Assembly (NCBI RefSeq): GCF_900292015.1
Contig: NZ_LR130759.1
Coordinates: 1,116,001-1,180,000 of the forward strand
Direction: 5' to 3'
DNA: 64,000 nucleotides
DNA from: Mycobacterium basiliense
GTDB taxonomy: Bacteria; Actinomycetota; Actinomycetes; Mycobacteriales; Mycobacteriaceae
A program made the translations under genes and the position numbers. Positions 1 to 9,702 of the stretch are shown one piece after another. Within the stretch, counting starts at the first letter, position 1. Every line of letters starts with the position of its first letter. The notes under the pieces are model-generated. The model worked only from the letters and a program-made list of their open reading frames with translations. It was not told where the DNA came from and did no database searches.

Positions 1-1090
1 CCATCCGTTGACCCATGAGTCGCAATCGGTGGCGCGGACCCGGTGCATCGGTGGCCAGCGTCACGACGCCGCGCTGGGGCAGCCGCGCCAGTGCTTGAAG
101 TGCCCTGGCGCACAACGTAAAAGGCAGGTATTCCGATAGGCCCGCGGATCTTGACTGGTGGCCGGGCGGGGCCGGGTTCAATTGGCGGTGCACCGTCCGC
201 AGCCGCCCGATTGGGTCGTCGTGTTCGACGGGCAGATACGGCAGCGCGGCCGAGAGTCGACTGTCGGCCGGTTCCAGGGTGGGCAAGGAGTCCGCGCGGG
301 GTTGTTCGCCGCGCTGCAGCAGAACCGTCCGAAAGCCTTCGCTGATGGCCGCCAGCGCAACATCGTTGGCCGACACGCCGAACTTGCGGCAGGCGCGGTC
401 GACGTCGGCGATCGAAACGTGCACCGTGGTGTAACGCCGCATGGTGATCCGCGGGCCGCTCGACGACGGCCACGCTGCGGGCCAGGTAACGGCGCGGGCG
501 GCGGCCTTGACGACGTTTGTGGTGACAGCGGCCGCGGCGCCGAGGGCGGCGGGAGCCTGCCACATGGCGTCGGTCCAACTGGGTCGCTCGGGTTGTGACG
601 CCGAGACCTGCTTAACCGCAACGTGATTCGCGAACGACGTGTGGTCGGCGTCGTCGCAGAGCCGGGTGAGAATGTGAGCCGCCGAGATGCCGTCCGCCAT
701 GCAGTGATGAAGCTTCAGCAAGATCGCCCACCGGTTGCTCTTCAGGCCCTCGATGATCCAGCACTCCCACAGCGGGCGGTCCAGGTCGAGCGGGCGCTCG
801 AGCGCGTTGGCAATCGCCTGGAACAGTTCCGCCTCATCGCCGGGCCTGGGGAGTGCCACCCGCTGTATGTGCTGGGCGAGATCGAACTCCGGATGATCTC
901 TCCAATCCGTCCGCAGCACCTGGGCGTGCCGGGGTATTGATTGCAGCCGTTCGGCCAGCAGTGCTTTGAGCTGGTCGGAATTCGGGGCGGTGCCGTTGAC
1001 GACGGCAACCGCGCCGAACGCCAGGCCCGCGTGCCATTCGGGAACCGGAGCCTTGAGGAAGCCAGTGTCCAGTGTCATCAATTGTGGCAT
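1..1090 (-). CDS. WS/DGAT family acyltransferase (Rv3371-like), 3' end outside the window
   Basis: Wax ester synthase/diacylglycerol acyltransferase family enzyme, expected to transfer acyl-CoA chains to diacylglycerol or fatty alcohols for storage lipid. The reading frame is open from ATG 1090 to the left edge (about 363 codons; the family is usually about 450), so the C-terminus is missing. The acyltransferase motif HHxxxDG is present as HHCMADG at about residues 128-134, preceded by the usual P-L-W-E segment at about 106-109. Near the left edge the frame reads LATDAPGPRHRLRLMG, close to the second conserved WS/DGAT block (usually N-V-P-G-P). The start at 1090 has a purine-rich stretch upstream; an in-frame ATG at 1078 is the alternative. 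It is divergent from dnaE2, as recalled for Rv3371/Rv3370c. Family is seen directly; the exact substrate is unknown. Confidence 0.88.
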   Translation of the reverse strand, partial: MPQLMTLDTGFLKAPVPEWHAGLAFGAVAVVNGTAPNSDQLKALLAERLQSIPRHAQVLRTDWRDHPEFDLAQHIQRVALPRPGDEAELFQAIANALERPLDLDRPLWECWIIEGLKSNRWAILLKLHHCMADGISAAHILTRLCDDADHTSFANHVAVKQVSASQPERPSWTDAMWQAPAALGAAAAVTTNVVKAAARAVTWPAAWPSSSGPRITMRRYTTVHVSIADVDRACRKFGVSANDVALAAISEGFRTVLLQRGEQPRADSLPTLEPADSRLSAALPYLPVEHDDPIGRLRTVHRQLNPAPPGHQSRSAGLSEYLPFTLCARALQALARLPQRGVVTLATDAPGPRHRLRLMGQRM

Positions 1091-1293
1091 CACAAGTCCC
1101 CGCCCATCTTTTGTGAATTAGTACCAGTGTCCGTCCGGAATCCTCGCCGCGATAGGGCTGCCAGGTTAAGAATGTGTTTTCCTGTTAAAGATGTGTTTAA
1201 CAGCAGCGATACGCCACCGGGTTGTGCTGTTCGCAAACTCTTTCCGGGGGGTTCACGCGCCGTCTGCGTAGTGGTTCCCAAACCCCTCGCTAT

Positions 1294-1313
1294 TCGAACA
1301 CAAGTTCGATAAC
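1294..1313 (+). promoter_or_regulatory. LexA SOS box and overlapping -10 element of dnaE2
   Basis: Positions 1294-1309 read TCGAACACAAGTTCGA, a perfect match to the mycobacterial/Gram-positive SOS box TCGAAC-N4-GTTCGA. A GATAAC hexamer at 1308-1313 overlaps its end and lies 8 bp before the ATG at 1322. LexA bound here would cover the core promoter, and the transcript is probably leaderless or nearly so. This also supports the start chosen for dnaE2. Confidence 0.93.
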
Positions 1314-1321
1314 CTGTCGAT

Positions 1322-4300
1322 ATGGGCTGGGGCAACGGGCCGCCGAGCTGGGCGGAAATGGAGCGGGTGCTAGACGGCAAGCCGCGCCATGCCGGTACGC
1401 CGGATGGAGCCGGCTCGGCAGTCGAAACTGAGTGGGATGGCCCGTTGTCACGCAAGCGTGGGACCTATGCGCCCCAGCCGGGTGACAGCCGGGCCACCTC
1501 ATCGGTTGCGTCGTCCGTGGCATATGCCGAGCTGCACGCGCATTCGGCCTACAGCTTTCTCGATGGCGCCAGCACGCCCGAGGAGTTGGTCGAGGAAGCC
1601 GCCCGGCTGGATTTGCGTGCCCTGGCGCTAACCGACCATAACGGCCTGTATGGGGCGGTACGGTTCGCCGAAGCGGCCCGCGAGCTCGGCGTCGATACCG
1701 TATTCGGCGCCGAGCTGTCCCTGGGAATTGCGGCCCGCACCGAGCAACCCGATCCACCCGGCCCCCATCTGTTGGTGCTGGCCCGTGGCCCGGAAGGGTA
1801 CCGGCGGCTATCCCGGCAACTGGCCGCCGCTCATCTGGCCGGAGGCGAGAAGGGCAAGCTGAGCTATAACCTCGATGCGCTGACCGAGGCGGCGGGCGGG
1901 CACTGGCACATACTGACGGGATGCCGGAAAGGGCATGTGCGCCAAGCGCTTTCTCAAGGCGGACCGGATGCGGCGCAGCGTGCACTGGCCGACTTGGTGG
2001 ACCGATTCACCGCCGGCCGGGTCAGCATCGAGGTGACCCATCACGGTCACCCGGTCGACGACGAACACAACGCGGTGCTAGCCGGTCTGGCGCCGCGCTT
2101 TGGTGTCGGCGTCGTCGCCACTACCGGGGCCCATTTCGCCCACCCCGCCCGCAGTCGGTTGGCCATGGCGATGGGGGCGATCCGGGCCCGGCAATCCCTG
2201 GACTCGGCCGCCGGATGGCTGGCCCCGCTAGGTGGTTGCCATCTGCGATCCGGCGAGGAGATGGCCCGGCTGTTCGCGCAGCGGCCCGAGGTGGTAACCG
2301 CCGCTGCCGAGCTTGGTGAACAGTGCGCATTCGGGTTGGCGCTCATCGCGCCGCAGTTGCCGCCGTTCGATGTACCCGATGGGCATAGCGAGGACAGCTG
2401 GCTGCGCTCGTTGGTGATGGCGGGCGCCCGTGACCGCTACGGACCTGCCGAACGGTCGCCGAGGGCCTATCTCCAGATCGAACATGAGCTGAAAGTTATT
2501 GCACAACTGAGATTTCCAGGATATTTCCTGGTGGTGCACGACATCACCCAGTTTTGCCGACGCAACGACATCTTGTGCCAGGGTAGGGGATCGGCGGCCA
2601 ACTCCGCCGTGTGTTATGCCCTCGGTGTCACCGCCGTTGACCCGATAGCCAACGAGTTACTGTTCGAGCGCTTTTTGTCGCCCGCCCGCGATGGGCCACC
2701 CGACATCGACATCGACATCGAGTCGGATCAGCGCGAAAAGGTCATCCAGTATGTCTACGACAAATACGGCCGCGACTATGCCGCTCAAGTCGCCAACGTC
2801 ATCACTTACCGCGGGCGCAGCGCGGTGCGCGACATGGCTCGCGCCCTGGGCTTCTCCCAGGGCCAGCAGGACGCATGGGGTAAGCAGATAAGTCACTGGA
2901 ATGGTCAGGCCGCCGATGTTGAGGGCATCCCTGAGCAGGTGATCGACCTGGCGAACCAGATCCGCAACCTGCCACGGCATATGGGTATTCATTCCGGCGG
3001 CATGGTGATCTGCGACCGTCCGATTGCCGACGTGTGTCCGGTGGAATGGGCGCGCATGGAGAATCGCAGCGTCTTGCAGTGGGACAAAGATGACTGTGCG
3101 GCAATCGGTTTGGTGAAGTTCGATCTGCTCGGGCTGGGCATGCTTTCGGCGCTGCATTACGCCATAGACCTGGTGGCCGAGCACAAGGGCATCGAGGTAG
3201 ACCTGGCCCGGCTAGACCTCGCCGAACCGGCGGTGTACGAAATGCTGGCGCGCGCCGACTCCGTCGGCGTGTTCCAGGTGGAGTCCCGCGCGCAGATGGC
3301 CACCCTGCCCAGGCTGCGGCCTCGGGTGTTCTACGACTTGGTGGTGGAGGTCGCGCTGATCCGGCCCGGGCCCATCCAGGGCGGGTCGGTGCACCCCTAC
3401 ATCCGGCGGCGCAACGGCATCGACCCGGTCGTCTACGAACATCCCTCCATGGAGTCGGCATTACACAAGACCTTGGGAGTTCCGCTTTTCCAGGAGCAGT
3501 TGATGCAGCTCGCGGTCGACTGCGCCGGTTTTTCCGCCGCCGAGGCCGACCAGCTGCGGCGCGCCATGGGATCCAAACGCTCCACCGAACGTATGCGACG
3601 GCTGCGCGGCCGGTTCTACGACGGCATGCGCGCGTTGCACGGTGCCGACGACGAGGTGATCGACCGGATCTACGAAAAGCTGGAAGCCTTCGCCAATTTC
3701 GGCTTCCCCGAAAGCCATGCCCTGTCCTTTGCGTCGCTGGTGTTCTACTCGTCGTGGTTCAAGCTGCACCATCCCGCCGCGTTTTGCGCGGCGCTGCTGC
3801 GAGCCCAGCCGATGGGTTTCTATTCGCCCCAGTCGTTGGTGGCCGATGCGCGTCGGCACGGTGTGGTGGTGCGAGGACCCGATGTCAATGCCAGCCTGGC
3901 GCACGCCACGTTGGAAGATTCTGGGAATGCCGTTCGTTTGGGTCTAGGTGCTGTCCGCCATATCGGTGACGACCTCGCCGAGAAGCTGGTCAAAGAACGA
4001 AACACCAACGGAGCGTTCAGCTCCCTGCTGGAGCTGACCTCCCGAGTGCAGCTTTCGGTGCCGCAGACCGAAGCGCTGGCGACGGCCGGAGCGCTGAGCT
4101 GCTTTGAGATATCGCGGAGAGAGGCGCTGTGGGCGGCCGGGGCCGCGGCCACCCAGCGACCGGACCGGTTACCCGGGGTGGGTTCGTCCTCGAACATCCC
4201 GTCGCTGCCGGGAATGAGCGAGCTAGAGCTGGCCGCGGCAGACGTGTGGGCCACCGGAATCTCCCCGGACAGCTACCCGACGCAGTTTCTGCGAGCGGAT

Positions 4301-4627
4301 CTGGACGCTATGGGGGTAGTGCCCGCGGACGCGCTACTCGGTGTGCCCGACGGCGCCCGGGTGCTGATTGCCGGTGCGGTGACTCACCGGCAGCGGCCCG
4401 CGACGGCACAAGGGGTGACATTCATCAACCTCGAGGACGAGACCGGGATGGTCAATGTGCTCTGTACCCCGGGGGTGTGGGCGCGACACCGCAAGCTGGC
4501 GCATACCGCCCCGGCGCTGCTGATTCGCGGCCAGGTGCAAAACGCCAGCGGCGCAGTCACCGTCGTGGCCGAGCGGATGGGGCGCATCAACCTCACGGTG
4601 GGTTCCCGTTCGCGCGACTTCCGCTGA
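1322..4627 (+). CDS. dnaE2: Error-prone DNA polymerase DnaE2 (ImuC)
   Basis: C-family polymerase alpha-subunit paralogue of 1101 aa that carries out damage-induced mutagenesis with ImuA'/ImuB in mycobacteria. Order seen: an N-terminal PHP domain starting YAELHAHSAYSFLDGAS at about residue 67; the polymerase palm, where PDIDIDIESDQ (about residues 460-470) holds the catalytic aspartates; the finger/thumb region with GIHSGGMVI and the SHALSFA block; and a C-terminal OB-fold (GVTFINLEDETGMVNVLC) ending in SRDFR. The sequence matches the recalled Rv3370c almost throughout. The main difference is a longer, divergent linker at residues 25-65. The start at 1322 sits directly behind the SOS box. The SDR gene begins 49 bp downstream on the same strand and may be co-transcribed. 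Confidence 0.98.
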   Translation: MGWGNGPPSWAEMERVLDGKPRHAGTPDGAGSAVETEWDGPLSRKRGTYAPQPGDSRATSSVASSVAYAELHAHSAYSFLDGASTPEELVEEAARLDLRALALTDHNGLYGAVRFAEAARELGVDTVFGAELSLGIAARTEQPDPPGPHLLVLARGPEGYRRLSRQLAAAHLAGGEKGKLSYNLDALTEAAGGHWHILTGCRKGHVRQALSQGGPDAAQRALADLVDRFTAGRVSIEVTHHGHPVDDEHNAVLAGLAPRFGVGVVATTGAHFAHPARSRLAMAMGAIRARQSLDSAAGWLAPLGGCHLRSGEEMARLFAQRPEVVTAAAELGEQCAFGLALIAPQLPPFDVPDGHSEDSWLRSLVMAGARDRYGPAERSPRAYLQIEHELKVIAQLRFPGYFLVVHDITQFCRRNDILCQGRGSAANSAVCYALGVTAVDPIANELLFERFLSPARDGPPDIDIDIESDQREKVIQYVYDKYGRDYAAQVANVITYRGRSAVRDMARALGFSQGQQDAWGKQISHWNGQAADVEGIPEQVIDLANQIRNLPRHMGIHSGGMVICDRPIADVCPVEWARMENRSVLQWDKDDCAAIGLVKFDLLGLGMLSALHYAIDLVAEHKGIEVDLARLDLAEPAVYEMLARADSVGVFQVESRAQMATLPRLRPRVFYDLVVEVALIRPGPIQGGSVHPYIRRRNGIDPVVYEHPSMESALHKTLGVPLFQEQLMQLAVDCAGFSAAEADQLRRAMGSKRSTERMRRLRGRFYDGMRALHGADDEVIDRIYEKLEAFANFGFPESHALSFASLVFYSSWFKLHHPAAFCAALLRAQPMGFYSPQSLVADARRHGVVVRGPDVNASLAHATLEDSGNAVRLGLGAVRHIGDDLAEKLVKERNTNGAFSSLLELTSRVQLSVPQTEALATAGALSCFEISRREALWAAGAAATQRPDRLPGVGSSSNIPSLPGMSELELAAADVWATGISPDSYPTQFLRADLDAMGVVPADALLGVPDGARVLIAGAVTHRQRPATAQGVTFINLEDETGMVNVLCTPGVWARHRKLAHTAPALLIRGQVQNASGAVTVVAERMGRINLTVGSRSRDFR

Positions 4628-4676
4628 GGAGGAAGACTGAGAGCCTTGAGTTGTCCGAGGAGGGTGAGGAGCAACG

Positions 4677-5513
4677 ATGTCGGAAAAAGTCTGGTTTCTT
4701 ACCGGCGCATCGCGTGGGTTCGGGCTCGAGATCGCCCGCGCGATCCTGAGTCGGGGGGATCGGGTGGTCGCCACCGCGCGGCGCGCGGACCAGCTCCGCA
4801 CCCACCTTCCCGACGCGGATGGCAGCATGCTTGCCGTCGACCTCGACGTCACCAACGCCGAACAGGTAACAAGGGCAGTCCAGGCGGCGGTCGACGCTTT
4901 CGGCCGGATCGATGTGGTGGTCAACAACGCCGGGCGCGGGCTGCTCGGGGCCGTTGAGGAGGCATCCGACGCTGCGATTCGAGCGGTGTACGAAGTCAAC
5001 GTGTTTGGCACCTTGACCGTGCTCCGGGGCGTGCTGCCCATAATGCGTGGCCAACGCGCCGGCCATGTCATCAACATCAGTTCGGTGGGGGGATTGCTCG
5101 GCTCGGCCGGCTGGGGGATCTACAACTCCACCAAATTCGCCATGGAAGGGTTCAGCGAAGCGCTGGCCAAGGAGCTCGCGCCGTTGGGCATCTGGGTGAC
5201 GATTGTTGAGCCGGGCTACTTCCGAACCGACTTCCTCGATGTGTCCAGCTTGGGCACCGAAGAAACCGTGATCGCGGACTACGAGCCCACCGCCGGCGCG
5301 ATGCGCGCCCATGCCCTCGACGTCAACCACGCTCAGCCCGGCGATCCGGTCAAGGCCGCCGCGGCCATCGTTGACATCGCGTCGGCCACCGAGCCGCCGG
5401 TGCATCTGCTGCTGGGCACCGATTGCGTTGCGGCGGTGGAGGAAAAGATTCAGCAACTGACTTCCGACATCAACTCCTGGCGGGACGTGTCCGTTTCGAC
5501 CGATCACGACTAA
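4677..5513 (+). CDS. Short-chain dehydrogenase/reductase
   Basis: Classical SDR oxidoreductase of 278 aa, an NAD(P)-dependent carbonyl/alcohol enzyme. Seen: cofactor motif TGASRGFG at residues 9-16, NNAG at 83-86, catalytic Ser135/Ser136 in NISSVGG, and YxxxK as Tyr149/Lys153. The PGYFRTDF segment after the active site is typical of the 'extended classical' mycobacterial SDRs. A GGTGAGGAG ribosome-binding site precedes the ATG. It lies 49 bp after dnaE2 with no obvious terminator, so SOS read-through is possible. In H37Rv I recall an FMN-binding protein (Rv3369) at this position instead, so this gene looks like a local replacement. The substrate cannot be told from sequence. Confidence 0.93.
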   Translation: MSEKVWFLTGASRGFGLEIARAILSRGDRVVATARRADQLRTHLPDADGSMLAVDLDVTNAEQVTRAVQAAVDAFGRIDVVVNNAGRGLLGAVEEASDAAIRAVYEVNVFGTLTVLRGVLPIMRGQRAGHVINISSVGGLLGSAGWGIYNSTKFAMEGFSEALAKELAPLGIWVTIVEPGYFRTDFLDVSSLGTEETVIADYEPTAGAMRAHALDVNHAQPGDPVKAAAAIVDIASATEPPVHLLLGTDCVAAVEEKIQQLTSDINSWRDVSVSTDHD

Positions 5514-5602
5514 CGATGGCCACCGCGGCAGCCGGGTCACCGGCATCTCTTGAGCCCGTTCGACGCTCAGGGACCTGAATCCAGGCCGGGTAGCCTCCAC
5601 TC

Positions 5603-6247
5603 ATGGCCCTCAACCTGTCCGTCGACGAAGTCCTGACCACCACCCGCTCGGTCCGCAAACGACTCGATTTCGACCAGCCGGTGCCGCGCGAAGTCCTCAT
5701 GCAATGCCTCGATCTGGCATTGCAGGCGCCCACCGGCTCCAACTCGCAGGGCTGGCAGTGGGTGTTTGTCGAGGACGCGGACAAGAAGAAAGCGATCGCC
5801 GAGGTCTACCTGGCGAATGCGCGCGGCTACCTCAGCTCACCGGCACCCGAGTACCCCGATGGCGACACCCGCGGTGAGCGGATGGGCAAGATCAGAGATT
5901 CCGCGAGCTATCTTGCCGAGCACATGCACGAGGTGCCAGTGCTGATGGTGCCCTGCATCCAGGGCCGGGAAGACAAGTCGCCACTGGGCGGGGTGTCCTT
6001 CTGGGCCTCGCTGTTTCCAGCGGTGTGGAGCTTTTGTCTGGCGCTGCGCTCGCGCGGATTGGGCTCGTGCTGGACAACCCTGCATCTGCTCGACGATGGC
6101 GAACAACAGGTGGCCGAGATACTCGGGATTCCCTACGAGGAGTACAGCCAGGGCGGGCTGTTCCCGATTGCCTACACCAAAGGCACCGATTTCCGGCCGG
6201 CCAAACGGCTGCCCGCCGAAAGCGTGACGCACTGGAACAGCTGGTAG
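5603..6247 (+). CDS. Nitroreductase family protein (Rv3368c-like)
   Basis: FMN-dependent nitroreductase-fold oxidoreductase of 214 aa. Family features visible: the N-terminal TTRSVRKRLDF block (the usual R-S-x-R FMN contact), APTGSNSQGWQW for cofactor and dimer contacts, and the C-terminal LGIPYEEYSQGGLFPIAYTKG. It resembles the recalled Rv3368c along its whole length. TAGCCT lies 7 bp before the ATG, where a -10 element for a leaderless transcript would sit; this is an inference. It is convergent with the PE_PGRS gene, whose stop is 11 bp away. The physiological substrate is unknown. Confidence 0.93.
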   Translation: MALNLSVDEVLTTTRSVRKRLDFDQPVPREVLMQCLDLALQAPTGSNSQGWQWVFVEDADKKKAIAEVYLANARGYLSSPAPEYPDGDTRGERMGKIRDSASYLAEHMHEVPVLMVPCIQGREDKSPLGGVSFWASLFPAVWSFCLALRSRGLGSCWTTLHLLDDGEQQVAEILGIPYEEYSQGGLFPIAYTKGTDFRPAKRLPAESVTHWNSW

Positions 6248-6258
6248 GCGACGCCTCG

Positions 6259-8040
6259 TCAGCCCGCGCTGCCGTCGTTGCCGCGGGTACCGTCGAAGGC
6301 GGCGCCACCGAGGCCGTCGGCGCCGCGGTTGCCGTCGGCCCCCTGACCACCACCGGTGCCGGGGTCACCTCCGGTGCCCAAGGAGCCGTGCAGGCCCCCG
6401 CCACCACCGGTGCCACCGGCGCCACCATTGCCGGTTGCGCCCGGCAGACCGCCGAGCATTCCGCCGCGTCCCCCGCCACCGCCCTGACCCCCGTTGCCGC
6501 CGTCGCCGCCCCCGCCGCCATGACCGGCGTCGCCACCCACACCGCCGTCACCGCCGAAGGCCGCTATCGAACTTGTAGCGTTGCCGCCATGGGCGCCGGC
6601 GACGCCGGAGCCGCCTGAACCACCGGCGCCGCCCATGCCTCCGATACCGCCCTGACCACCGGCTCCGCCGTTGCCGATCAGCCACCCCCCATCACCCCCG
6701 CTGCCGCCGTCGCCGGCATTGCCACCAGCGCCGCCATGGCCACCGTTGCCACCGGCGCCACCGTTGCCGCCGTTGCCGCCGTACGCCCCGTACAAGGTGG
6801 AGGCGGCGCTGTCGTTGTTGGAGCCGGTAAAGCCGGCGGCGCCACCGGTACCGCCGATGTCGCCGCTGCCGCCGGCGCCGCCGTCACCGCCGGCGCCACC
6901 GGCGCCGCCGTCGCCGACAAGCCATCCGCCGCGACCGCCCGCGCCGCCGGCGCCGCCCGCGCTGCCGGCCTGGCCGTCCGTGCCGGCGCCACCGGCGCCG
7001 CCGTTGCCCCCGTTGCCGCCGATGGCGACGCCGTTGTAGGACGCGGCGACGCCGGCGACCCCGCCCGTACCACCGTCGGCCCCACCCTGCCCGCCCTGCG
7101 CGCCGTTGCCGCCGTCGGCACCGGTCGCGGTCGTGTTGGTGACCGGGCTGGTGGCGTGGCCGCCGGCACCGCCATTGCCGCCGGTGACACCGGCGCCGCC
7201 GGGCGTTCCATCGGCGCCGGTGGTGGCGGAGACAGTGTTGTTGGCGGCGTCGTAGATGTTGCTGTCGCCGTCGGCGCCGTTGAGCGCCGTGTCATGGCTG
7301 GGTGTCGGGTTGACACCGTTGGCCCCGGCCACGCCGCTGCCGCCGTGTCCGCCCGCGCCGCCGGCACCCCACAGCCCGGCCGCGCCGCCAACGCCCCCGT
7401 TGCCCCCGGTGCCACCGGCCACGACCGCGTTGCCGCCGGCGCCGCCCGCGCCGCCGCTGCCGTATAACCAGCCCCCGGTGCCGCCGGTACCACCGGCGCC
7501 ACCGGCGCCCCCGGTCCCGCCCACGCCACCGTTGCCGATCAATCCCGCGTTACCGCCATTGCCTCCAGCGGCCCCGGCGGTGGCACTGTTGTCGAAGCCG
7601 GCACCACCGTTGCCGTACAACAGCCCGCCATCGCTGCCGTTGGGGCTGGCCGCGGTCCCGGCGGCGCCATCGCCGATCAGCGGGCGCCCAAGCAGCGTCT
7701 CGGTGGGCGCATTAACAGCCCGCAAAATGCCTTGTTCCACGGTCTGCAGTGGCGCGGCGTTGGCCCCTTCCGCGGCGGTATAAGCGCCCGCACTCGCGTT
7801 TAGGGCCCGCACGAATTCGTTATGGAACGCCGTCACCCGGGCGGCAACGTGCTGATAGGTCAGGGCGTAGCCGGAAAACATGGAGGCCACCGACACCGAT
7901 ACTTCGTCGCTGCCCGCGGGGAGTAGTCGGGTGGTCGCGATCGCCGCGGCGGAGTTCGCCGTGTCGACGGTCGCGCCGATGCTCGCCAGATGCGCCGCGG
8001 CGGCCGTTACCGCCCCGGGGGCCGCCACCACGTACGACAT
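6259..8040 (-). CDS. PE_PGRS family protein (PE_PGRS51 position)
   Basis: PE_PGRS protein of 593 aa. The N-terminal PE domain (about residues 1-95, [11 protein letters not shown] onward) is followed by the conserved GRPLIGDG linker at about 119-126, then a long glycine/alanine/asparagine PGRS repeat (GGAGGxGG, GNGGAGG) to the C-terminus. The signature Pro-Glu pair is Pro-Gly here (P8-G9). A YTAAE sequence at the end of the PE domain fits the ESX type VII YxxxD/E export signal. Such proteins are exported by ESX-5 and are usually cell-surface associated. The ATG has AAGGACG upstream. By position it corresponds to Rv3367. Long open frames on the other strand here are repeat shadows. Confidence 0.93.
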   Translation of the reverse strand: MSYVVAAPGAVTAAAAHLASIGATVDTANSAAAIATTRLLPAGSDEVSVSVASMFSGYALTYQHVAARVTAFHNEFVRALNASAGAYTAAEGANAAPLQTVEQGILRAVNAPTETLLGRPLIGDGAAGTAASPNGSDGGLLYGNGGAGFDNSATAGAAGGNGGNAGLIGNGGVGGTGGAGGAGGTGGTGGWLYGSGGAGGAGGNAVVAGGTGGNGGVGGAAGLWGAGGAGGHGGSGVAGANGVNPTPSHDTALNGADGDSNIYDAANNTVSATTGADGTPGGAGVTGGNGGAGGHATSPVTNTTATGADGGNGAQGGQGGADGGTGGVAGVAASYNGVAIGGNGGNGGAGGAGTDGQAGSAGGAGGAGGRGGWLVGDGGAGGAGGDGGAGGSGDIGGTGGAAGFTGSNNDSAASTLYGAYGGNGGNGGAGGNGGHGGAGGNAGDGGSGGDGGWLIGNGGAGGQGGIGGMGGAGGSGGSGVAGAHGGNATSSIAAFGGDGGVGGDAGHGGGGGDGGNGGQGGGGGRGGMLGGLPGATGNGGAGGTGGGGGLHGSLGTGGDPGTGGGQGADGNRGADGLGGAAFDGTRGNDGSAG

Positions 8041-8146
8041 CGTCGTCCTTTCGGCCGCTGAGCCAAAATCCCTGTCCTAGACCGTATTGCGGTTCGGGCC
8101 AGCCGGTCTCGTGTTGGGGTGACATCACAGCTACTTCACAGGGTTC

Positions 8147-8611
8147 CTAGAGGGCCCCCCGGTAGCCCTGCTGTCGCCACGCTTCGTAGACGGCCACCGC
8201 CGCGGCGTTGGACAGGTTCAGCGAGCGCCGCCCGGCCAGCATGGGAATCCGCACCTGCTGGGTGATATGCGCGTCGGCGAGGGTTTCCGCGTCCAGCCCG
8301 GAGGGCTCCGGCCCGAACATCAGCACGTCGCCCGCGCGATAGCTGACGTCGGCGAACGCAACAGCGGCTTGCGTGGTAAATGCAAACACCCGCGCCGGCG
8401 ATAGCACCTTCCATGCCGCGGTCAGCGACTCGTGGACGGTGACCGATGCCAGGTCGTGATAGTCCAGGCCGGCGCGTCGCAGCTTGGGTTCGGACAGGTC
8501 GAAGCCCAGTGGCTCCACCAGATGCAGTTCGCAGCCGGTCGCGGCCGCGGTGCGGATGGCATTGCCGGTATTGGGGGCGATGCGCGGTGAGTAGAACATC
8601 ACCTTGAACAC
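8147..8611 (-). CDS. trmL: tRNA (cytidine(34)-2'-O)-methyltransferase TrmL (SpoU family, Rv3366-like)
   Basis: Small SPOUT-class RNA 2'-O-methyltransferase of 154 aa, the minimal length typical of TrmL/YibK, which methylates the wobble nucleotide of tRNA-Leu. Motif 1 is NTGNAIRTAAATG (about residues 14-26). Motif 2 is MFGPEPSGL (about 98-106). Motif 3 is RSLNLSNAAAV (about 128-138), which forms part of the trefoil-knot SAM site. No extra RNA-binding domain is present, consistent with TrmL rather than TrmH or RlmB. It lies between the PE_PGRS gene and a divergent methyltransferase. Confidence 0.92.
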   Translation of the reverse strand: MFKVMFYSPRIAPNTGNAIRTAAATGCELHLVEPLGFDLSEPKLRRAGLDYHDLASVTVHESLTAAWKVLSPARVFAFTTQAAVAFADVSYRAGDVLMFGPEPSGLDAETLADAHITQQVRIPMLAGRRSLNLSNAAAVAVYEAWRQQGYRGAL

Positions 8612-8748
8612 AACAGCCCCTCCTCCCGCTACCCGGAGTCATGAACGTGTTGGCTCGGCGCTCGTGCGCCAATCGCGGACTCAGCCGAGTTCATCGAGCT
8701 CGACCACGGGCGCGGCCGTGCCGGTCTTGCGGTTGCGATAATGCTCGC

Positions 8749-9354
8749 ATGGTCGAGCAGAGCATCTGGATGCAGAAGGTCGCTGCCGATCCCGGACATT
8801 CGCAGTGGTATATCGAGCGCTTCCGCGCCATGGCGCAGGCCGGCAAGGATTTGGCTGGCGAGGCGCGCCTGGTCGACGCCGTTTCGCCCCGCGGCGCCCG
8901 CATCCTCGATGCCGGCTGCGGCCCAGGTCGGTTGGGTGGGTATCTGGTCGCGGCAGGTCACCACGTGGTCGGCGTCGATGTCGACCCGCAGCTCATCGAG
9001 GCGGCCAAGCAGGATCATCCCGGCCCGCACTGGCTGGTCGGCGACCTCGCCGAACTCGATTTGTGCACGCGCGGCATCACCGAGCCGTTCGACGTGATCG
9101 TGTCCGCAGGCAACGTCATGACTTTTCTTGCCCCCAGCACCCGAGTCCAGGTGCTGGGCCGATTACGGGCCCACCTCCGCGACGACGGTCGGGCGGTGAT
9201 CGGCTTCGGCGCCGGTCGCGAGTACGAATTCACCCAGTTTCTCGACGACGCGGCAGATGCGCGATTTGTACCCGATCTGCTGCTGTCCACCTGGGATCTG
9301 CGACCGTTCACCGATGACTCCCAGTTCCTGGTCGCCCTGCTCAGGCCGGCGTAG
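8749..9354 (+). CDS. Class I SAM-dependent methyltransferase
   Basis: Stand-alone Rossmann-fold methyltransferase of 201 aa. Motif I is LDAGCGPGRLGGYL, followed by the acidic strand-2 residues GVDVDPQ and then a GDLAELDL motif. A later DVIVSAGNVMTFL segment resembles motif IV. The start at 8749 is chosen because GATAAT at 8737-8742 lies 6 bp upstream, as expected for a leaderless promoter, and because the 36 codons upstream in frame are low-complexity and Arg/Cys-rich. It is divergent from trmL. The substrate is unknown: the family includes small-molecule and lipid methylases. Confidence 0.88.
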   Translation: MVEQSIWMQKVAADPGHSQWYIERFRAMAQAGKDLAGEARLVDAVSPRGARILDAGCGPGRLGGYLVAAGHHVVGVDVDPQLIEAAKQDHPGPHWLVGDLAELDLCTRGITEPFDVIVSAGNVMTFLAPSTRVQVLGRLRAHLRDDGRAVIGFGAGREYEFTQFLDDAADARFVPDLLLSTWDLRPFTDDSQFLVALLRPA

Positions 9355-9702
9355 GCCGGCCGCGCGCCGCGCGCCGCATGCCCCGCCGGAGCCAGGCAAA
9401 ATCGTTGCAGCACAGCATAATCCGGCAAGCCAAAACAAAGTCGCCTCGCCTGATTAGAAGTCTGCGGGCCGGTGGTTGTCGCATTGTGGGGCCGCGCACA
9501 CCAGCCGGGGATTTGCCCATTTGGTCCACAGCCCGTTGCGGGACCGGCTATCTGCTCGGTAACAATTATGGAGACCTCGGCTTTGGGCTGTCATACTCGT
9601 CGGATTGCCAGGCGTTTGCGTGGTGCCCAGCTGCCGGGCGGGTGAAATTGAGTGGAAAGTTTGCATGAGTCTCTGGTTTCTGCGAGCACGACACATTGAG
9701 GC
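9355..9702. other. Intergenic region before the conservon operon
   Basis: About 350 bp between the methyltransferase and the sensor-kinase gene. No convincing gene was seen: an open frame at 9378-9668 lacks a ribosome-binding site, recognizable family features and consistent codon use. It must carry the promoter for the downstream five-gene operon, but I could not assign one confidently. The hairpin at its right end is listed separately. Confidence 0.6.

Noticed and set aside
4593..5600. Minus-strand frame of 335 codons opposite the SDR gene
   Set aside because: The plus-strand SDR has a complete catalytic set; the antisense frame has none.
6671..7783. Plus-strand Pro/Ala-rich open frames across the PE_PGRS gene
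   Set aside because: Complementary reading of GGC/GCC-rich PGRS repeats; composition is entirely dictated by the opposite strand.
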